A stretch of DNA of 23,151 nt from Sphingobacteriales bacterium (GTDB lineage Bacteria > Bacteroidota > Bacteroidia > Chitinophagales > UBA2359): positions 1 through 23,151 of the forward strand of contig JADKCK010000034.1 of assembly GCA_016718845.1 (NCBI GenBank), read 5' to 3'. Positions 1 to 8,793 of this stretch are shown here, in pieces (positions within the stretch are counted from its first letter, which is position 1; the number at the start of each line of letters is the position of its first letter). A program made the translations under genes and the position numbers. Below the pieces are notes generated by a model. The model was given only the letters and a program-made list of their open reading frames with translations, ran no database searches and was not told where the DNA came from.

Positions 1-42
1 TTTTGAGTGTGAGTTGAGTTGTGTAAAAAGCGGAGTTATGTC

Positions 43-520
43 TTATTTTTTTCTTGCGTTGTTTGCGGTTTTCTCAAAATCGTCAAATTTCTTTTGTTGG
101 TCGGTGCTTAATATAACGGACATCGGTTGACCGCTTTTCTGCTTGATTCGGTATTTTGCTAAAAACCATTTTTGTCGGTTTTTCTTTCGCTTATGGGTTT
201 AAGAAGCCAACATCGTTGCTTTCAAACTTAAAGGCTCAAATCGCGGGCTTTTACTTTTGTTCGTCGGTCAAACCAACTACTTTATCTAGTTCATTCAAAC
301 GAAGCTCAGTCGCCGCTCAGGTGTAAAATCTGTTTAGTAGGATTTCCTTGCTCTTTTCGCGCAACTTACACTTGCCGGCTTGTTCGGGTGCAACTTCGGT
401 TTTACGTTCCTTTGTCTTTTTCTTGTCTTTTTAGTTTCTTTTACGGTTTCTTTTGGTTACCGTTAGCCCTCTTGAACTCCGTAATGGCTGGGCAATATAG
501 CGAAACCTGCGTTCTAATAA
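43..520 (-). pseudogene. Spy/CpxP-like periplasmic protein, frame-broken
   Basis: Read on the minus strand, two stretches resemble Spy/CpxP-type LTxxQ proteins. One around 252-305 reads NELDKVVGLTDEQK, and one around 43-115 reads ILSTDQQKKFDDFEK and ends in ARKK at a TAA codon (43-45). Between and before them the frame shifts several times, and a Lys/Arg-rich stretch follows a possible secretion signal end (AQPL) near 500. In the family, paired LTxxQ-like helices form a small periplasmic cradle involved in envelope stress or metal response. The start cannot be fixed and the upstream part is very noisy. It could also be another small helical secreted protein with a repeated EQ-K motif. Real decay and sequencing error cannot be told apart here. 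Confidence 0.42.
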
Positions 521-524
521 CAAA

Positions 525-864
525 ACTAATTTTTCATTGTTGATGGGGTTAGGGAGAATGTTAGTTAAAAGTTATTGTTGTTGCGAAATAACGTTTTTAG
601 ACGCTTACAGTTTTGTAAGTTTAATTGGGCTGTTATTTTTTGTGTTTTTAGCCGCATTTTGCTTTGCTTACAAACAAATGGACTTGTAAGCAATGTAAGG
701 TTTTAAAAGCTGGAGTGCAACAATACTTAAAATTAGACAAGAAATGTAAATTTGAGCTGCCAATTGTTTTCAAAACCTAAAAAACGTACCTTTATTGCCG
801 TAAAATAGCTTTAGTTAAACCATCAATAAAATGCTATACAATCAAATTATTCATAAACTTGTAA
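525..864. other. Gene-free AT-rich stretch between divergent genes
   Basis: I see no convincing coding region. The stretch separates the minus-strand Spy-like remnant from the plus-strand E2 gene and holds the E2 promoter near its right end. The rest is AT-rich with poly-T and poly-A runs. Confidence 0.5.
763..794 (+). promoter_or_regulatory. Bacteroidota-type promoter for the E2 gene
   Basis: The sequence has a -7 box TACCTTTA (787-794), close to the Bacteroidota consensus TAnnTTTG. A weak -33 box ATTG (763-766) lies 20 nt upstream, close to the usual TTTG spacing. It sits about 75 nt before the inferred E2 start. That the box is intact while the gene is frame-broken argues against old decay. 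Confidence 0.5.
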
Positions 865-2220
865 GCGCTTATCAGTTACTGATGTTAAATTAGGCGAAAG
901 TGTAACCGACGACTATCTCGGGTGGCTAAAAAGAAATATGAGTTTGCCGGAAGATTCGTATTGCGTATAGCCCCACCGATAAAAGGTGAACTCCCGATGT
1001 AGCCCCTCGCCTTACTGGCGGATTACTAACCAAGATACTTTTCAGGTAGATGCGGTTGTAAGTATATTAACGCCCATCGCACTCATCGAGACCGAGACCT
1101 AATGCAGCTACAGGCGAAGCTCCGACAACCGCAGCCAAATGGACGGAAACTACTCGGCTCAACCACAAAACAGTTGCTGCAAGCCGCCATCGAACAACCT
1201 AAATAGCGCAGCCAATCGATTTTACTCGCCTTTGGTGCTAAATATGGCCCGCGAAGAAGGTATTGACACTCTTGGACGAAGCACGAAGGCATTGAAAGGT
1301 ACAGGCTCGGAGGGTGAGTGTATCCAAAAGAATATTCGGGCATACAATTGAACAACGAAAAAATGCACCTGTAAGCATCAAACAAACTATTCAAAAGAGC
1401 AAGTTTGCTGATGAGCAAGTAGCACCTGTACACAACCTCAATACAAATACAAACGGTTTCGCCAGCGACGCAGTAATCAGTCCGCTACCATAAAATCACC
1501 AACAATTTAAGTTACAAGAAGGCGACGGAATGGTATTTCTGGACAGTATCGCCACATGTTGCCGAACACATGGTTATGTCGAAACCTGTATCACCACACG
1601 TTACCTCTTTATCGAGTAGATGCCAACCAATATGGTACTTTGGCGCAACAAAATAAAAGACGGGTTCAAAAAACGCGAAGGCGAAAACGTCACCTTACAC
1701 CCGTTTTTGTAGAGGCAGTAGCCAAAGCACTCAAAAAATTCCCCTACGTAAACGCCTCTATTGATGGCACTAATGTAATACTGCTTAACAAAATTAATAA
1801 TCTTGGCGTGGCTACTTCTACTCAATCTGAGGAGCAAACTAATAGGTATCGGTTATTAAACTGACGACAAAAACCTGATGGGCTTAACCAAAGAGTGTGA
1901 CTTAGCTAGCTGAGGGCGTATTAGCAGGTAAAACTGAGACGACGGGGCAAACCGGCGCACTACCTTGCCAGCGTAGGTGGCGTTGGCGGCATGATGGGAC
2001 CCCATCATCAACCAGCCGCAAGTTACTATCTTAGCCCCGGGCATCGTAAGAAACCGTTGTGCTAGAAACCAGCGTCAGGCGATGCGGTTGCTATCCGTAC
2101 ACATGAGTGTTTATGTCGCTATCCTACGACCACCGAATTGTTGACGGGGCTATAGGTGGTAGGTTTTTAAAAGAAGTTGCCGACCTACTCGAAGCCTTTG
2201 ACATAAACCGAGAGGTATAA
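865..2220 (+). pseudogene. 2-oxoacid dehydrogenase E2 (dihydrolipoyl acyltransferase), many frameshifts
   Basis: The full E2 domain order can be followed by switching frames. The lipoyl domain starts with YQLLM then KLGESVT (about 868-905), has the lipoyl-lysine context TDK (Lys codon 981-983), and ends TPIALIETE near 1096. The E3-binding domain reads FYSPLVLNMAREEGI (about 1221-1265) followed by GTGSEG. The acyltransferase core reads NMVLWRNKIKDGFKKREGE (about 1627-1690), TPVFVEAVAKALKKFPYVNA (about 1703-1760), and DDKNLMGLTKE (about 1863). The catalytic motif HRIVDG is at 2131-2148, and the protein ends LLEAFDINREV at 2218-2220. E2 transfers acyl groups from E1 to CoA in pyruvate or branched-chain 2-oxoacid dehydrogenase; I cannot tell which. 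The length of about 1.35 kb is normal for the family. At least ten frame changes and several stops make it unreadable as given. A central metabolic gene with all key residues kept suggests sequencing indels rather than real loss. Confidence 0.85.
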
Positions 2221-2240
2221 CAAATACTTATCTAAATACA

Positions 2241-2277
2241 AAAAAACGGAAAACCACACTAAGGTTTTCCGTTTTTT
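2241..2277 (+). terminator. Intrinsic terminator after E2
   Basis: There is a perfect inverted repeat of 15 bp arms (2241-2255 and 2263-2277) with a 7-nt loop, A-rich on the left and ending in a run of six T. It starts about 20 nt after the E2 stop. The symmetry would let it work in both directions, but no convergent gene lies here. Confidence 0.85.
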
Positions 2278-2309
2278 ATTAACCTCCTGCATCCAAATAA
2301 ACACACATC

Positions 2310-2884
2310 ATGCAAAAAAACGCATTTACAAACGCCATTGTTATCATTACAGTGCTGCATCGGGCATTGGGCAGCAACTATGCCTACCAAGCTGCACTGG
2401 CGCGAGCACCCGTGTAATAGTGCCGATACAAACGAACAAGGATTGCAAGAAACCCAAACTTGGCAAAAGCCCAAAATCTCAACATCCAAACACACCGCAA
2501 AGCGCCTACTGCACCGCCAAATTTGGCGTGCGCGGCTTTACCGAAACCCTACGCATGGAACTAGCAGGCACCAACATACACACTACTTGCGTACACCCGG
2601 GTGGCGTAAAAACCAATATCGCAAAAAATGCACCCGTAAAAGGCAGCTTTATAACCAACGAAATGCAAAAAAAAGGTGTCGAAAGTTTTGAAAAAGTAGC
2701 CCAAACTACCGCCCACAAAGCCGCCCAACTAATTTTAGATGCCATAGAAAAACGCAAAAACGCCTGGTTATTGGTTTAAATGGCTATGCACTCGATTGGC
2801 TAACGCCTTTTGCCCGTTGCTTATACCAGCATCATCGAAAAACAATTAAACAAAACCTTCGATAATCCCTACAAAAAACAATAA
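2310..2884 (+). pseudogene. Short-chain dehydrogenase/reductase with large internal deletion
   Basis: The start ATG at 2310 leads into a Rossmann opening. Across frames it reads like AIVIIT then AASGIGQQL (the TGxxxGIG nucleotide-binding motif), followed by RVIVADTNEQGLQET. At about 2490 the sequence jumps directly to SAYCTAKFGVRGFTETLRME, with the catalytic Tyr codon at 2507-2509 and Lys codon at 2519-2521. About 100 residues expected in between are missing, including the NAG motif and the catalytic Ser. The C-terminal half (VHPGGVKTNIAKNAPVKG) is well kept, then frame changes near 2763 and 2805 carry the end to NPYKKQ and a TAA at 2882-2884. Classical SDRs use NAD(P)H to reduce carbonyls; the substrate here is unknown. 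As written it cannot be active. Confidence 0.82.
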
Positions 2885-2932
2885 ACCTAAGCAAATACGC
2901 TGCAGGCTGTCCGCTTTTGACTGTCCGCTTCG

Positions 2933-2997
2933 CCATATCACAACATCGCCACATCACAACATCACCACTTCACAACATCACAACATCGCCACTTCCC
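2933..2997. repeat. Short 8-nt tandem repeat array (ACATCRCM type)
   Basis: Degenerate copies of an 8-nt unit around AACATCAC/AACATCGC/CACATCAC run up to 3 nt before the stop codon of the minus-strand CHAT gene. The array is preceded at about 2900-2930 by a sequence with two CTGTCCGC words. The same unit and a similar leader recur at 6863-7100. Confidence 0.8.
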
Positions 2998-2999
2998 CC

Positions 3000-5852
3000 C
3001 TATACACCCAACAACACAAAACCCGACCATGCCTTGGGCGTAGTATGTGCCTGCTGTATCAATTGGCGTTTTGCTTGGCTCAAAGCCCTATTGTGAAGTT
3101 CGTGATGCGTAAGTATTTCTCGAAACAAATTTTCGGTTAGCCTTGCCGAACTCTCGTCGTGCTCTGTAAAATAAGGTGTAGATAATGTTTTTAGCACCCG
3201 CATACAAAAATCCTCTGTTGATAGCCATCATACCCTCGCCGCGTATCATCTGTCCAATACCACTTTCGCAACAACTCAACACCACCAAATCTGCCCTAAG
3301 TTCAAGGTGATACGTTTCGGCAATATACAACATGCCGTCTTCGGTTGAGTTAGCATCGTCTTGCGGTGCCAACAAAATACCCGACAACTCGGGGTGTTTT
3401 TTGTTCAATACGCCATGTGCTGCAATGTGCAAATACTTGTATTGGGCGCTGTGTTTCTTAAAGTTTTCTTCCGATGCATCTTGGTGCAAAAACAATTGTG
3501 CCGATGCTTGGTGTTGCCCAAACAAAGCAGCAATATTTGTTAGCTCTACCTCCGAAAAAATTAACTCGCTGTATTGTATCCCCGACCGATTAACTGATAC
3601 CGCACTTTTGTTGTTACTATTTGTTTTGGCGGTATAAACGGGCGCAAATCCACCAAAAGTGTCGGATAGCAAACTGCGCCTTTTTTGGCAGATGGTTTCG
3701 TACAACAGTAGCCGAATAATGATAGCTAATATCGTATTGCTGTAACACATAAGGCAACTCGTTGTAGGGCGTATCCCAATCTTGGGGCTGCTCAATAATG
3801 CCTCGAAGGGCAAGTAGCACAATTCGTTGTCGGGTATAATTACCAAATGCTGCGCATTAGGCAAGTGTTGTGTAATAATTTGCAAAGGTTTTTGTAGCAA
3901 AATTTGGTACAGTTCGTAACCAATCTCTACATAATCATCTTGGTTATGACAATTTATCGAGTCCATAAACTCCTCGATTTGTATTTTAAAGTCTAGGGGC
4001 ATTGGCAAGCGCATTGCCTCGAAATGCGTAGCTGTTACCACAAACACAAACAAACAATTGGCAGTTACCATATAGCTTATCAAAGCTGTTTGCGGCTGCG
4101 TTGCCAACCATGCCTGCAAATCGGCTACCGATGTAGTGCCAATGCTGTATTTTAAGTAGTGATAATTAGGGGTAGTAGTTTCGAGGTGTTGCAACAACTG
4201 TTCGTATGCCTTGTACAAATCAAAATGTGGGGCTTGCCATTGGCTTAGGCGTTGTGTATCGGGGGCAGATAAGGCTCGTTCTTGTAGCATCTTCTCGTCT
4301 AAAACCCACAAACGCTGCCTTATACTTTTTTCTTTTTCTATTAAAGATGGGTCGATATTGGCAATTAGTTTAGCTTCGGCATCTTTAATGGCATTTAATA
4401 GCAACACCGATTTGCTTTTTTCGGCAAAATTAAACGCCTGATACCAATAATCGAGTTGCTGTGTATGCTCGTACAACTCTATGCAAATACTAACTGTTTG
4501 CTGCAAAGTGCTTATCCCATTTTGTGCCAACACCAACTTTGCCCCATCTAACCCTCTCAGCCTCTGTAGCTCATCGATAATAAAGTGGCTGTTTGGGCGT
4601 GCTCAAAAGCAGCGTTTAGGGTGGCTAAATGCCTATCAAGCAAATATTGTTGGTACAAAACCTTACTTTTAAGTTCAAGGGTTTGCAATAACCTAACAGG
4701 CTCGGGGCTGTTAAACAAATCAATGGCTTGCAAACTGTTGCTTTGGCTACCCGACAAAACACGCAAGGCTTGGTCGCAAAACGATAATGTATTTTGGTAC
4801 TCGTTTTGCTCAAAATAACACTGGGCAATGTGCAGGTAATTGGTGGCTATGTCGGAGTGATGCGGTGCAAACAAACCCAAACGAATATCGAGCGATTGTT
4901 GCAAACACCCCAAAGCTGCCTTTACTTGCTTCTGATACAAAAAACACATGCCCATATTGCTTAGGGTATTGGCATAAAAAGGGTGGTTTTGCTCGTTTAG
5001 GGCGTTGCGTATGGCTATTGTTTTGTCGAAATACTGGTTAGCTTCGGCATACTTCATCTGACGCAAAAAGCAAAGCCCCATATTGTTGTACAAATTGGCA
5101 AGTAGCACATGGTTTTCGCCGTATTGCTGTTGCCTAAGTTGCAGCGATTTTTGCAAATACTGCAACGACATATCGTATTTGCTTGCCTTAGTATAACACA
5201 AGCCAATGTTGTTGTAAATAGTTGCCAATAGTGCCACCGCTTGCGGTTGTGTGTGTACAATTAGGCTTTCGGCTTTTTGATAATTGTACAACTCTTTGTC
5301 GTGGTCGCCGGTTTTGTTATATAGCCAGCCAATGTTATTGTATAGACTTGCCAACTCGTTTTGAGCATCAAGTTGTAGGTATATCTGCAAAGCAGCCTCG
5401 TAGCTAGCAAGGGCTTGAGTAAAGTTTTCTTGCTGATTATAGGCATACCCCAAATTAATGTGTACCTTTGCTAAGGCTTGGGGCTTATCTATCTGCCCAA
5501 AACAAGTAATGGCTTGTTTAAAATGCGGAATGGCTTGCTCGGTTTGGTTGCTAATGGTATAACAATAGGCTAAATTTTGGTGCACATCTGCCAATAAATC
5601 TTCCTCTTTTTCGTTGTATTGTATGCTCAAATCTAACGCAAACTTAAAATAAACAAGCGCTTCGGCGGTTTGCTTTTGCTCGAGCAATATCGCACCCATT
5701 AAATTGTTTACTTTTATAGCATTATGTGGTGTAAGTGTTTGGCTGTTTAATAGCTTTTGGCAATGATGCGTGGCATCTTCCAATTCATCTTGCAGCAATA
5801 ATTGCTCGATTTGCTCAATGAGCGTGTTGTTTTGTGGTATAATAGGGTGCAT
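3000..5852 (-). CDS. TPR-CHAT caspase-like protease (frame-broken in this copy)
   Basis: This is one gene of about 950 codons read from ATG at 5852 to TAG at 3000-3002. Residues 1 to about 430 are a run of roughly nine tetratricopeptide repeats (for example LANLYNNMGLCFLRQ). The C-terminal part is a CHAT domain, a caspase-fold peptidase. Its catalytic His is in HIAAHG (codon 3415-3417) and its Cys in LSCCESG (codon 3268-3270), followed by GFLYAGAKNIIYTL. I see no signal peptide, so it is probably cytoplasmic. The frame breaks near 4575 (between TPR and CHAT parts), at about 3786 and 3712 (a compensating pair bridged by QDWDTPYNELPYVLQQ), and near 3190. After the last break the tail ends in SGFVLLGV. 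In this family TPRs usually sense a partner and CHAT cleaves a target; no target is known here. The breaks look like single-base errors, since all segments still match the family. Confidence 0.88.
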
Positions 5853-5959
5853 AGGTAGATAGATGTATGTAGCTAATTGCTTGTGGTATTAGATACCAAA
5901 GCAAGAAAAGGTTTAGCACTAAAAAGTTTTTTTAAAAAAAAGTTGTTTACAGGTAACGT

Positions 5960-5994
5960 TTTGTAACACACTAAGAATATACTGCTTAAATTTG
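5960..5994 (+). promoter_or_regulatory. Candidate promoter for the secreted Cys-cluster gene
   Basis: A -7 box TAAATTTG (5987-5994) matches TAnnTTTG exactly and lies 26 nt before the ATG at 6021. A TTTG at 5960-5963 could be the -33 box, but its 23-nt spacing is longer than usual. The region also separates this gene from the divergent CHAT gene. Confidence 0.5.
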
Positions 5995-6020
5995 TACCCA
6001 ATCTAAAAATTAATTTCCCC

Positions 6021-6731
6021 ATGAACCAGAAATTGTTTTTCTTTTTCCATCTTGTTGTTGTGTTATGTATGGCACTAAGCACCAACAATCTTTTTGCTCA
6101 AAGACCGCCAAGAGTGAGTAGCAATCCCGAACTAAACAAGCAAGTGAACTTAGTAACACAGCAGCCAGTTAAAGGCAGGTTAGATGTAGATACCCGAACA
6201 CTAAAAGAGGGTAAAAATGTGGTGTGCCAAAACCCTAAAACAGGTAAATTGTTAGTGGCTGTTGTAAAAAAAGGACAAATTGTTAGCTGGGAGGTAGAAA
6301 CAACCGCCCAAAACGGCAAAGCTACTGCCCGCACTGCTACTACTACCGCATTTAAAGCCACCGCCACGCAACAGTACAAATTTAGCCCCAAAGCAAAAAC
6401 ACAAACTGCCAGCAACGCAACCGCCAACGATGTACCCAAAGCAAACGCACGCGGTAGTAAGGGCACTAACTGCTCAACCATCACCTGCGAAGAATGTTTT
6501 AAATTTTCTAGCAATTGCGAAAAATGTAAAGATTGCCCTTCGTTGGGGGTAAAAGACCCACCTATATTGGTATCCGAGGGCAATGGCGTTATTATTGATG
6601 ATGATATTGAACAACAATATGCTATCACTAATTGGTCGGATAGTTATACCACCATTAGCACCTACTCGTATAGCTACACCCCTTATGTAACCATTATATC
6701 GCCACAAATGTTTAACAGCATGGGTTGGTAA
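6021..6731 (+). CDS. Secreted Cys-cluster protein of unknown function
   Basis: This is an intact 236-residue protein. Residues 1-27 are a signal peptide (Phe-rich hydrophobic core, NLFAQ at the cleavage site). About residues 28-90 form a Lys/Val-rich region that could be a small beta domain (LKEGKNVVCQNPKTGKLLVA). Residues 95-147 are an Ala/Thr/Lys-rich linker of low complexity. Residues 151-172 hold six Cys spaced C-x4-C-x2-C-x6-C-x2-C-x2-C, which could bind metal or form disulfides. The tail is rich in Tyr, Ser and Thr. I do not recognise the family. It has its own promoter and terminator and is divergent from the TPR-CHAT gene, with 168 bp between the two starts. No lipobox and no obvious type IX sorting domain are visible. 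Confidence 0.8.
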   Translation: MNQKLFFFFHLVVVLCMALSTNNLFAQRPPRVSSNPELNKQVNLVTQQPVKGRLDVDTRTLKEGKNVVCQNPKTGKLLVAVVKKGQIVSWEVETTAQNGKATARTATTTAFKATATQQYKFSPKAKTQTASNATANDVPKANARGSKGTNCSTITCEECFKFSSNCEKCKDCPSLGVKDPPILVSEGNGVIIDDDIEQQYAITNWSDSYTTISTYSYSYTPYVTIISPQMFNSMGW

Positions 6732-6756
6732 TTAGCCCCCAATTTTGTTATCAACC

Positions 6757-6792
6757 AACTACCGTTTGTATTACCACAAACGGTAGTTTTGC
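6757..6792 (+). terminator. Intrinsic terminator of the secreted Cys-cluster gene
   Basis: Perfect 13-bp arms at 6757-6769 and 6776-6788 with a 6-nt loop are followed by a short T run. The hairpin begins about 25 nt after the stop codon. Confidence 0.85.
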
Positions 6793-6841
6793 TTTAGCTA
6801 AAAAATTAGACACAAAAGTAAACATCTTTTGCTTAAAGTTG

Positions 6842-6849
6842 TAACTTTA
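6842..6849 (+). promoter_or_regulatory. Candidate -7 box ahead of the repeat array and monooxygenase
   Basis: TAACTTTA followed by CACC is a typical Bacteroidota -7 box and start region. No clear TTTG was seen at the -33 position. If used, the transcript would carry the whole 8-nt repeat array as its 5' leader, about 250 nt long. Confidence 0.45.
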
Positions 6850-6862
6850 CACCCAATAAATG

Positions 6863-7100
6863 CTACAGGCTTCAGTCTGTCCACATCACCACATCGAAAC
6901 ATCACCACATCGAAACATCACCACATCGCAACATCACAACATCGCCACATCACAACATCGCAACATCACAACATCGCAACATCACAACATCGCAACATCA
7001 CAACATCGAAACATCCCCACATCCCCACATCCCCACATCCCCACATCACCACATCACACATCACCAACATCCCAACATCACAACATCGCAACATCACAAC
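6863..7100. repeat. Long 8-nt tandem repeat array in the monooxygenase leader
   Basis: After a leader word CTACAGGCTTCAGTCTGTCC (6864-6883), about 27 degenerate copies of an 8-nt unit (AACATCAC, AACATCGC, CACATCGA, CCCACATC variants) run to a few nt before the ATG at 7105. Because 8 is not a multiple of 3, all forward frames read the same His/Asn/Thr/Ser/Ile-rich peptide and none meets a stop. This lets the downstream frame appear extended back to 6829. I treat the array as non-coding. A smaller array of the same family is at 2933-2997. Confidence 0.9.
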
Positions 7101-7104
7101 AAAC

Positions 7105-8465
7105 ATGAAACCAGATTTTGAAGTAGGCATTATAGGCGCAGGTTTTGGCGGATTGATAGCCGCCCTGCGCCTCAAACACTCCGGCAGACAATCGTTTGTT
7201 ATTTTTGAACGTGCCAACGAAGTAGGCGGCACCTGGCGCGACAACATCTACCCTGGTTGCGGCTGCGATGTGCATTCGCATCTGTACAGCATAGCATCAG
7301 AACCAAACCCCAATTGGTCGCAGTTGTTTTCGGCACAACCCGAAATTTTAGCTTACCTAAAAAATGTAGTTGCCAACAACCAACTAAACCCATTTATCCG
7401 TTACAATACCGATGTGGTAGACATTAGGTTTTTGGAAGATAGCAACACCTGGCAACTAACCGACCAACATGGCAAAACAACAGTGGTTAAAATGTTAATA
7501 TTGGCTACGGGACCACTTAATCGCCCAAATATGCCTGTATTTAAAGGTTTAGAAAACTACAAAGGCAAGCAATTTCACTCGTCGGCATGGGACAACAGCT
7601 ACGACCTAAGCAACAAACAAGTGGCTATTATAGGCACAGGGGCAAGTGCCATACAAATTATACCCAATATTGCGCCTATTGTTGGGCAGTTAAACGTTTT
7701 TCAGCGCACACCGGCTTGGGTAATGCCACGACGCAACAGAACAATTGGCAGTTTCCAGAAAGCTTTGTTTAACCGTATCCCCATCGTCCAAAAAACAATA
7801 CGCGAAATTATTTACTGGATACGCGAGTTGTTTGGATTAGGCTTTGTAGGCAACCATTTTATAAACAAACTAATGGAAAAATCGGTGCTTAAGCAATTAG
7901 AAAAAGAAGTGCAAAACCCCAACACACGGGCAAAACTTATCCCCAATTACCAAATTGGCTGCAAACGCATTTTGGTTGCCGATGATTTTTACCCTACTTT
8001 TAATCGCCCAAACGTTGATTTAATCACCGATTCCATAGACCATATCACCGAAAACGGTATCTGTACAAAAACGGCACGCATTATCCCGCCGATGTAATTA
8101 TTTTTGCAACAGGTTTTATTGCCGCCGAAGTAGAACTACACAGCAAAATAACAGGTATAAATGGACGATTGTTGATAGACGAATGGCGAAAAAATGGTGC
8201 CGAAGCCTATTTAGGAGCTACTGTTTCGGGTTATCCAAACATGGCTTTTATCTTGGGTCCCAACACTGGTTTAGGGCATAGCTCGGTGGTACACATGATG
8301 GAGTCGCAGATGAATTATCTAATGCAATACCTCGAACAACTCGAAAAAGGCGGCTCAAATGCTCGTTTAGACCTTAAACCGCAGGTGCAAACTGCCTATA
8401 ATCAACACCTACAACAACAATTTGATGGTACTGTGGGCTTCGGGCTGCAAAAGTTGGTACCCTAA
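7105..8465 (+). CDS. Baeyer-Villiger-type flavin monooxygenase, one frameshift
   Basis: The start is placed at ATG 7105, where homology begins (MKPDFEVGIIGAGFGG); upstream reading is only repeat. Motifs by residue are: FAD Rossmann GAGFGG (11-16); GGTWRDNIYPGCGCD (41-55), typical of class B flavoprotein monooxygenases; the Baeyer-Villiger fingerprint YKGKQFHSSAWD (152-163, Tyr in place of the first Phe); NADPH Rossmann GTGASA (177-182); and FATGF plus ILGPNTGLGHSS near the end. It should use NADPH and O2 to oxygenate ketones to esters or a related substrate. A one-base change in an A run near 8064 shifts the frame. With it corrected (KNGTHYPADVIIFATGF) the protein is about 453 residues, a normal length. 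The substrate is unknown and no pathway genes sit beside it. Confidence 0.9.
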
Positions 8466-8793
8466 ACAACAAGGGCAAAAACACAACCCTTTACCCGCGC
8501 CTAACAGCCGCGTTCAGAAAAGCAACCAAAACATTTAATCCCAAAGATTACTTTGTTTCGGGCTGATGCTTTGGGCTTTTGGCTGTCGGCTGCTGGCTTT
8601 TCGCTGCTGGCTATCGGCTGTCGGATACTGGCTTAAAATCTATGCTTGTGTTTCATAAACAACAGCCTAATAGAATATAGGTAATGGCGATACGGACAGC
8701 CAAAAATCTGTAACCTATATAGCCCGTAACCCCAAACGGGCACCCCAAAGCGAACAGCCCAAAGCCAAAATCTTCTTAAAAAATTTCTTTATC
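8466..8793. other. Gene-free stretch with short GGCT-type repeats
   Basis: No coding region is visible. At about 8570-8637 a run of roughly 7-nt GGCTGTC/GGCTTTT/GGCTGCT/GGCTATC units is present. At about 8740-8775 a shorter run of related words occurs on the other strand (CAGCCCAAAGCC). The segment separates the monooxygenase from the ion channel gene. I found no clear terminator. Confidence 0.6.
8570..8637. repeat. Degenerate 7-nt GGCTnTC tandem repeat
   Basis: About nine imperfect units built on GGCTGTC, GGCTGCT, GGCTTTT and GGCTATC lie between two genes. Similar intergenic runs are common in some Bacteroidota genomes, to my general knowledge. The unit differs from the 8-nt ACATCRC arrays nearby. 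Confidence 0.7.

Noticed and set aside
2338..2779. Two intact short basic proteins on the plus strand
   Set aside because: They are frame fragments of the same short-chain dehydrogenase gene.
2933..2997. CRISPR array
   Set aside because: The units are 8 nt, contiguous and without spacers; no cas genes are present. The same holds for 6863-7100.
3700..3790. A separate small gene inside the CHAT gene (minus strand, 3617-3820)
   Set aside because: Its middle part is the missing bridge between two frames of the CHAT protein, so it belongs to a compensating pair of shifts.
6098..6628. Minus-strand protein of 176 residues with hydrophobic stretches
   Set aside because: It is the antisense shadow of the secreted Cys-cluster gene, which has a signal peptide, promoter and terminator.
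6829..7104. N-terminal extension of the monooxygenase rich in His, Thr, Ser and Asn
   Set aside because: It is just the 8-nt repeat read in frame. Homology begins at the ATG at 7105, and all forward frames of the array give the same kind of peptide.
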